Assembly (NCBI GenBank): GCA_047619485.1
Contig: JBLHKE010000268.1
Coordinates: 1-9,615 of the forward strand
Reading direction: 5' to 3'
DNA length: 9,615 nt
Origin: JBLHKE01 sp047619485
Lineage (GTDB): Bacteria; Verrucomicrobiota; Verrucomicrobiia; Verrucomicrobiales; DEV007
In this document: positions 6,240 through 9,615 of the stretch, in pieces
Position numbering within the stretch: position 1 is the stretch's first letter
Layout of the letters: each line of letters starts with the position of its first letter
Program-made: the position numbers and the translations under genes
Notes under the pieces: model-generated
The model's database searches: none
Told to the model about the DNA's origin: nothing
The model's input: only the letters and a program-made list of their open reading frames with translations

Positions 6240-6267
6240 GCGGGTTCGATTCCCGCCCTCGCCTCCA
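6240..6267 (+). other. Right attachment site: 3' end of a tRNA gene (best fit tRNA-Cys)
   Basis: The T-arm is complete: stem GCGGG (6240-6244), loop TTCGATT, stem CCCGC (6252-6256). The 3' acceptor strand CCTCGCC (6257-6263), discriminator T and CCA (6265-6267) follow. The acceptor implies a 5' strand GGCGAGG, and U73 with that stem fits tRNA-Cys. No matching 5' strand, D-arm or GCA anticodon is found in the 60 bp upstream, so this is not a whole tRNA. Similarity to a tRNA may extend weakly to about 6228. The original host tRNA should be regenerated at the element's left end, outside the window. Confidence 0.8.
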
Positions 6268-6608
6268 GTTAAGTTTCAACGACTTATATTGCTAGGAAAT
6301 CGTTTTTCTGACTCCGGCGTCATTCAGCGCCCGTAGGTCGGGTTGGAGGGAGTTCAATTAATGACCTAGAGAATAGCCACGCGCTTGGTAAGAGTAGAGA
6401 TTTTAATGGCGAACTGTCGACCAATAAAATTAAAAATGACCCAATTGACCAGTTTAATCTTTCTATTGCGTCTGCTCCCTGCCCAAACTCTCACTGGTAA
6501 AATCTTTAATTAATCCGATTCAACCATTTTTCCTTTCGCCAACTTCAGTCAGCGCTCTCCCGGATGTTGCCTGTTTTTTGCCAAATAAAAGCTAACTCAA
6601 ACTCGACC
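6268..6608. other. Intergenic region, no gene seen
   Basis: About 340 bp between the attachment site and the PEP-CTERM gene. It is AT-richer than its surroundings, with stop codons in all frames and no convincing ORF or RNA gene. It should hold the promoter of the PEP-CTERM gene; a TTGACC near 6447 has no good -10 partner, so none is called. Confidence 0.6.
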
Positions 6609-7343
6609 ATGAAACTGACTGTTAAAAACTCGCTCGCTACCGCTCTCGCCATCGCTGGCACCGCCGCATTCTCCTCGACTGCAGGCGCAGCAGTCGTTTA
6701 CGACGAAACCTTCGAAACTTACGCGCTCGGAGACTCCAGCGGCCAGGGGCTCTGGGTGGATTTCGGCGGAGCTCAGCTCTCCAACGTCGTGAATACGATC
6801 GCCAACGGGGGAACGCAGTCGCTCGCGCTGTCTACCAGCCCCGGATATGGATCTGACACCACAATCGATCTGGCGGCCCCGATCACTTCCGGGCAGCTCC
6901 AACTATCGTTCGACATCTACCAGCCGACCGGTTTCGATGGCAGCGCCCACATTTTCCTGAGCCGCGGCGCGACTCTCGGTGGGGTGTTTGACGAAGGTTT
7001 CCACCTTTTCGGCGACGGCACTGCTGGTACCTTTTTTGACACGGGTTCTCCGACGACTCCCCTACTGTTGGACCAGTGGGTGCCTGTGATCGTTAACATC
7101 GACCTCGATGCGGACACGGCGAACGCAAGCTACGGTGGCACCGAGATCTTCAACGGTGTTTGGAACAACGGCGGCACAGCCCCGACGCAGTTTCAGGGCG
7201 TCAACATCTGGGCCGCTGAAGGCCAAGCAGTTTCGACTTACAACATCGACAACTTCAAGCTCGAGACGGTCCCTGAACCGAGCGGTGTTGCGCTTCTCGG
7301 ACTCGGCTTCGCCGGCTTGGTTTTGCGCCGCCGCCGCGCCTAA
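6609..7343 (+). CDS. PEP-CTERM sorting-domain exported protein
   Basis: A 244-residue exported protein. The N-terminus is a signal peptide: MKLTVKNS, a hydrophobic stretch through residue 27, and a probable cleavage after STAGA. The body is Gly/Asp/Thr-rich and beta-strand-like, resembling a jelly-roll or concanavalin-type domain (FETYALGDSSGQGLW near its start, YNIDNFKLE at its end). The last 24 residues form a PEP-CTERM tag: VPEP at 221-224, a hydrophobic Gly/Leu helix, then RRRR. In known systems this tag is processed by an exosortase at the membrane, usually linked to exopolysaccharide production. No exosortase is in this window. The start at 6609 is chosen over the ATG at 6564 because it gives a proper signal peptide. 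No Shine-Dalgarno is visible. A strong terminator follows. Confidence 0.88.
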   Translation: MKLTVKNSLATALAIAGTAAFSSTAGAAVVYDETFETYALGDSSGQGLWVDFGGAQLSNVVNTIANGGTQSLALSTSPGYGSDTTIDLAAPITSGQLQLSFDIYQPTGFDGSAHIFLSRGATLGGVFDEGFHLFGDGTAGTFFDTGSPTTPLLLDQWVPVIVNIDLDADTANASYGGTEIFNGVWNNGGTAPTQFQGVNIWAAEGQAVSTYNIDNFKLETVPEPSGVALLGLGFAGLVLRRRRA

Positions 7344-7362
7344 TTTACCATCTTAAGATTTG

Positions 7363-7394
7363 AAAAGAGCCGCGGGTCACCCCGCGGCTCTTTT
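7363..7394 (+). terminator. Rho-independent terminator of the PEP-CTERM gene
   Basis: A perfect 14-bp stem, AAAAGAGCCGCGGG (7363-7376) with CCCGCGGCTCTTTT (7381-7394), closes a TCAC loop. The T-run is part of the stem's 3' arm and lies 20 bp after the stop codon. The A-run on the 5' side makes it bidirectional. Confidence 0.92.
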
Positions 7395-7560
7395 CGTTGT
7401 GAGATCCGAGTTCCGCCGCGCCACGAACCGGGGAGCAGCATAGAATAACGTCCAGTGCACCTGCGGTGCGCCGGGGCCTCGGCCCAGAGGCGTCAGGTTA
7501 AGCGCGATTGTAGCGTGGCCTTGAGGCTGCGTCCGCCGACACGGTTCCGTTTTTTGATGG
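7395..7560. other. Non-coding stretch between terminator and kinase relic
   Basis: No credible ORF. It is GC-rich with short inverted pieces such as GTGCACCTGCGGTGC near 7455 and CCGGGGCCTCGGCCC near 7471. The part at about 7500-7555 may be repeat-like, but a second copy is not present in the window. Confidence 0.4.
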
Positions 7561-8245
7561 CAAGTGCCCGAATGGCACCTGAGGACTTCCGCGCATCGGA
7601 GAAATCACAAGCCATGCGCGAACGCAGACCTTGGAAGATCACGAACACCCGCTCGAGCTAGTCCTGCTCGATCCCGATCCCATTGTCGGTCACGCTCACT
7701 ACCCATGAAGCGTCATCATCTGAGCGCTGCGAAGAAATTTCGATTCGCGGGTTGTGGTAGCGACAGAACTTGAGCGCGTTGCCAATCAAGTTCTGCCGCA
7801 GCTGTCCGATCTGGATCCGATCTCAGCGCACCTCCGGCAGATCACCCGCGATGATTTCCGCACTGGTCTCGTTTATAGCCAGTCGCAATACGCCGATGAG
7901 ATCCTCCAGCATCTCTCTTAGGGCTTGTCATTAAATAACTCCTACAATCTGCTGGTTATTTTGGCCATCACCCGCGTTAGCTTCCAACTCAAATAGCCCG
8001 CTATAATCGCTGAAATCTGCCTTGGTGCTGGCTAAAATTCCTGCGCATCTTTGTATGACTTATTTCCTGACAACCCCTTAGCTGCACCACCTCCATCTCC
8101 TGAGCGCCGGTCCCGATCCGAGAATATTTCAACAGCGCGCGGATCTAGTGCTTCATGCGTTTCTGCCCCGGTTTGATCATCAAAATGGGCGGGGAGATTC
8201 GGTGTGGGTGGCGACTTGAGGCTCTGAGTCGGCGGGGAAGACCGG
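7560..8245 (-). pseudogene. Decayed sensor histidine kinase, split by a MITE
   Basis: Read leftward, the relic has part of a dimerisation helix (TQSLKS... in one frame near 8240-8180, then MIKPGQKRMKH*IRALLKYSRIG in another), the N box LIGNALKFCRYHNPRIE, and the G1 box VTDNGIGIEQD followed by LERVFVIFQ. This resembles kinases of the phytochrome-like class. In-frame stops lie at 8147-8145 (TAG), 7825-7823 (TGA) and 7660-7658 (TAG), plus at least one frameshift near 8180. The G2 motif (GTGIGLAI) is degraded to GAIRALAIKK, and the sensor region is missing. A 157-bp element interrupts the gene at 7921-8077. Skipping the element and one TTA copy gives a continuous frame EMEVVQLREMLEDLIG, so the insertion came into this very reading frame. 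The gene is non-functional. Confidence 0.85.
7921..8077. mobile_element. 157-bp MITE of IS5 type (IS1031-like target)
   Basis: The ends are imperfect terminal inverted repeats of about 26 bp with 5 mismatches: left GGGCTTGTCATTAAATAACT..., right (reverse complement) GGGGTTGTCAGGAAATAAGT... . TTA is duplicated at 7918-7920 and 8078-8080, and the rebuilt target is CTTAG, fitting the YTNAR preference of IS5-family IS1031/ISL2-type elements (3-bp TNA duplication). There is no transposase coding capacity. It would be mobilised in trans by a related full-length IS elsewhere in the genome. Confidence 0.82.
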
Positions 8246-8298
8246 CATTCGTCACCGGGATCTGGACCACCGTCGAGCACCAGCACTCTCCCATCATC

Positions 8299-8850
8299 GA
8301 GCGGGTCCGCGCCCCAGACTCGCATCATGAGATCGCGCCAGAGGGGGCGGGCACTCTACGGGGTGGGTGGCCGGCAGGATGGCGAGTGTCGGCTGGAATG
8401 GAGGCGCGGTAGCGGAAGCTATAGCATGGCACCGCTTTGGGCGGGATTGCCGCGCCTTGGCATCCATCCAGCGGCGCTTGTTGGAGTAGAGCCCGTATTT
8501 GTGCACGGTGTGTTGGTTCCTCGGCGGGATGTGTTCGACCGTGGTGGCGCGGAAATCAGTGGTGGAGAAGACCTCGAAATCGCGCTTGGTGTTCCAGCTG
8601 CGCTTGAAGCGGAAAATGATGGTGCCAGTTTTTCTATTTTTAGGTGATTTTCTCCAGCGAGAAGGGCGTGCGCAGCAGATACACGGCGAGCCGCCTGCGC
8701 CCTTACACATCGTCGGAGGCGACGGGTTTCTCTCTGGCGTCGAAGCTGAAGCCGCTGTATTTCCACCCGAGCAGCTGGCGGGATTTCTTTGCGCTGATGA
8801 GTTTGAATGCAGCTATCGGGGGATTCTGCCGTTGCAAGATGCAGGAATAC
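8299..8850 (-). pseudogene. Degenerate C-terminus of an IS91-family transposase
   Basis: Pieces typical of the IS91 transposase C-terminal half appear in order on the minus strand but in different frames. These are LISAKKSRQLLGWKYSGFSF (about 8800-8740), GRRRLAVYLLRTPFSLEKIT (about 8700-8645), the HIPPRNQHTVHKYGLYSN block (about 8530-8475, the conserved his-ile-pro/tyr-gly region), and LMMRVWGADPL at the end (about 8330-8299). Stops sit after ASDDV and after SLEKIT, and frameshifts near 8640 and 8330 separate the pieces. The expected zinc-binding CPxC after DPL is missing, and the N-terminal half is absent. It belongs to the same type as the transposase at the left edge, but the two share no overlapping region for comparison. 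It directly abuts the kinase relic. Confidence 0.8.
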
Positions 8851-9090
8851 AGCCCGATGTCCCTCCTGCGGAGCCACCAATCGACCGGAACCAGCAGTTC
8901 CTACTGTAATCGAATTTTCGGATACGACGGCAGTTCCCTGCTCGGGAAATTCCCCCAAGTCAGCCGCAAAAATATAGGCAAGGCCTGCTTGCATGCGCGG
9001 ATTCCGAATGCGAATAGTTCTTCCAATCCACCAGAAAAAAGACATTCCAATGGCGGAATAATCTCTCAGAACCCACATCCCACTTTTACT
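8851..9090. other. Intergenic region upstream of thioredoxin
   Basis: About 240 bp without a credible gene; a + frame is open here into the thioredoxin gene but has no protein-like character. It should contain the thioredoxin promoter. TTGCAT near 8989 followed by GAATAG at about 17 bp is a weak candidate only. Confidence 0.4.
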
Positions 9091-9435
9091 ATGGCCCACG
9101 AATCAATTGTCGAAATCACCGAAGATAACTTCGAAGCAGAAGTCGAAAAATCCGAACTCCCGATCCTCGTCGACGTCTGGGGTGAAGGCTGTGGCCCATG
9201 CAAGATGATCGAGCCGCTGATCGACCAGGTCGCTGCCGATTTCGAAGGCAAGGCACGCGTTGGTAAGCTTAATATCGGTGAGAACATGGCTCTCGCTGCC
9301 AAGTTCGGCATTTCGGGTGTCCCGACCATCCTGTTCTTCAAAGGTGGTGAAGAGGTCGCCGACGACCGCATCCGTGGCGCTTCTGGCGACATCAAGAATC
9401 AGATCACCACGAAGCTCGAAGCACTCGCTTCCTAG
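9091..9435 (+). CDS. trxA: Thioredoxin
   Basis: A 114-residue cytoplasmic thioredoxin, a dithiol-disulfide reductase that reduces ribonucleotide reductase and other proteins and is recycled by thioredoxin reductase. The active site C34-G-P-C37 lies in VDVWGEGCGPCK, and the cis-proline P78 is in SGVPT. Length and fold order (helix, strand, CxxC helix, cis-Pro, final strand FFKGG) are normal. The residue before the first active-site Cys is Gly where E. coli has Trp (WAEWCGPCK), an unusual change beside the catalytic site. The start at 9091 matches the family N-terminus; the frame extends upstream through non-coding sequence, so longer starts are rejected. No Shine-Dalgarno is visible. It is probably a single-gene transcript. 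Confidence 0.95.
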   Translation: MAHESIVEITEDNFEAEVEKSELPILVDVWGEGCGPCKMIEPLIDQVAADFEGKARVGKLNIGENMALAAKFGISGVPTILFFKGGEEVADDRIRGASGDIKNQITTKLEALAS

Positions 9436-9445
9436 CTGGTCTCCA

Positions 9446-9461
9446 GCGCGATCGATCGCGC
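9446..9461. repeat. 16-bp perfect palindrome after thioredoxin
   Basis: GCGCGATCGATCGCGC begins 10 bp after the trxA stop. There is no T-run, so it is not a classic terminator. It may act with the hairpin at 9483-9501. Confidence 0.5.
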
Positions 9462-9482
9462 ACCGCTGACGCGACCAAGCCA

Positions 9483-9501
9483 CGGGGCAAGCTTTGCCCC
9501 G
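9483..9501 (+). terminator. Hairpin downstream of thioredoxin, possible terminator
   Basis: An 8-bp stem CGGGGCAA/TTGCCCCG (9483-9490 with 9494-9501) has a 3-nt loop. It lies about 50 bp past the trxA stop and lacks a U-tract, so termination is uncertain. Confidence 0.45.
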
Positions 9502-9559
9502 GAGGCGCCCATTGTGTTTAGCGATTGCCGAGTGGCGGTAAATTTCGGATAACAAAAGC

Positions 9560-9615
9560 GTGCAAAATCCATTTACCCCAGAAGAGCTGCACCTGATGCT
9601 GCAGGCCACCTACAT
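9560..9615 (+). CDS. Possible start of a downstream gene (partial)
   Basis: A GTG at 9560 opens a frame read to the window end as MQNPFTPEELHLMLQATY. An in-frame TAA at 9539 lies upstream, and no ATG occurs between them. The short amphipathic N-terminus is protein-like, but 18 codons are too few for a function, and an ATG at 9596 is an alternative. It is downstream of trxA in the same direction. Confidence 0.4.
   Translation, partial: MQNPFTPEELHLMLQATY

Larger units (their letters stand above)
305..6267. mobile_element. Right-hand part of an integrative element with a replication module
   Basis: The element's right boundary is inferred from a tyrosine integrase (4963-6126) reading away from a 3'-terminal tRNA fragment (6240-6267). 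This is the usual layout of an element integrated in a tRNA gene. Inside are a RepA-like ATPase, a TOPRIM fragment, an HTH protein of excisionase type, an SF3-type helicase and an unknown integrase-linked gene. No capsid, terminase, portal, relaxase or type IV secretion genes are visible. The restored tRNA gene and left end must lie to the left of the window, so total size and cargo are unknown. The IS91 gene at the left edge may be nested inside the element. Phage satellite or small IME are the best readings. Confidence 0.65.

Noticed and set aside
6195..6267. Complete tRNA or tmRNA gene
   Set aside because: There is no 5' acceptor strand GGCGAGG, D-arm or proper anticodon arm upstream. The T-arm alone resembles tmRNA, but U73 and the lack of a U70 partner for a G3-U70 pair argue against tmRNA.
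6564..6608. Upstream start for the PEP-CTERM protein
   Set aside because: It would place 15 extra residues before an otherwise standard signal peptide.
7739..7753. 14-nt match to the attachment-site region (TCGATTCGCGGGTT)
   Set aside because: It lies in the kinase relic coding for NPRIE, with no T-loop or acceptor sequence after it; one such match in 10 kb can arise by chance.
8032..8328. 98-residue minus-strand ORF as a gene
   Set aside because: It starts in the IS91 relic, crosses the kinase relic partly out of frame and ends inside the MITE.
8294..8710. 138-residue minus-strand ORF as a gene
   Set aside because: Only its middle is protein-like and it is one frame of the degenerate IS91 C-terminus.
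8644..9090. Long N-terminal extension of thioredoxin
   Set aside because: The upstream frame crosses the IS91 relic antisense and non-coding DNA; the ATG at 9091 gives the normal family length.

Overview
The window looks like a chromosome of the phylum Verrucomicrobiota, at roughly 60% GC by eye. The pointers are a short PEP-CTERM protein ending in an Arg cluster, two IS91-family transposase pieces of a type I associate with this phylum, a palindrome matching the LexA box TGTTC-N4-GAACA described for Verrucomicrobia (recalled, not looked up), and a near absence of Shine-Dalgarno sequences before the genes. The phylum call is an inference.

Positions 1-304 hold the N-terminus of an IS91-family transposase on the minus strand, cut by the window edge. 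Its start codon abuts the LexA-like palindrome.

Positions 305-6267 are the right-hand part of an integrative element. A divergent replication module is arranged around a control region at 1956-2145. Leftward run a 5'-truncated TOPRIM fragment and a RepA-like hexameric ATPase, coupled by a TAATG overlap. Rightward run a small HTH/excisionase-like protein and a 576-residue protein joining a DnaB N-terminal-like domain to an SF3-type helicase. The control region carries six AACGG(G/A) iterons at offsets 0, 11, 32, 43, 64 and 75 bp, all on one face of the helix, which makes it a candidate origin or operator. Inverted repeats lie beyond the ends of both replication arms (444-531 and 4233-4272). 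A tyrosine integrase and an unrecognised 222-residue protein form a leftward operon. About 110 bp upstream of the integrase is a 28-nt tRNA 3' end (best fit tRNA-Cys), read as the right attachment site. The left end and most cargo lie outside the window. No structural, conjugation or complete primase gene is visible, so a phage satellite or a small integrative mobilizable element is most likely.

Positions 6268-9615 are host chromosome: a PEP-CTERM exported protein with a strong terminator, a block of decayed genes at about 7560-8850, thioredoxin, and the first codons of another gene at the right edge. In the decayed block, a sensor histidine kinase relic is split by a 157-bp IS5-type MITE with a TTA duplication, and removing the MITE in silico restores the kinase frame across the junction. 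Next to it lies the degenerate C-terminus of an IS91-family transposase.
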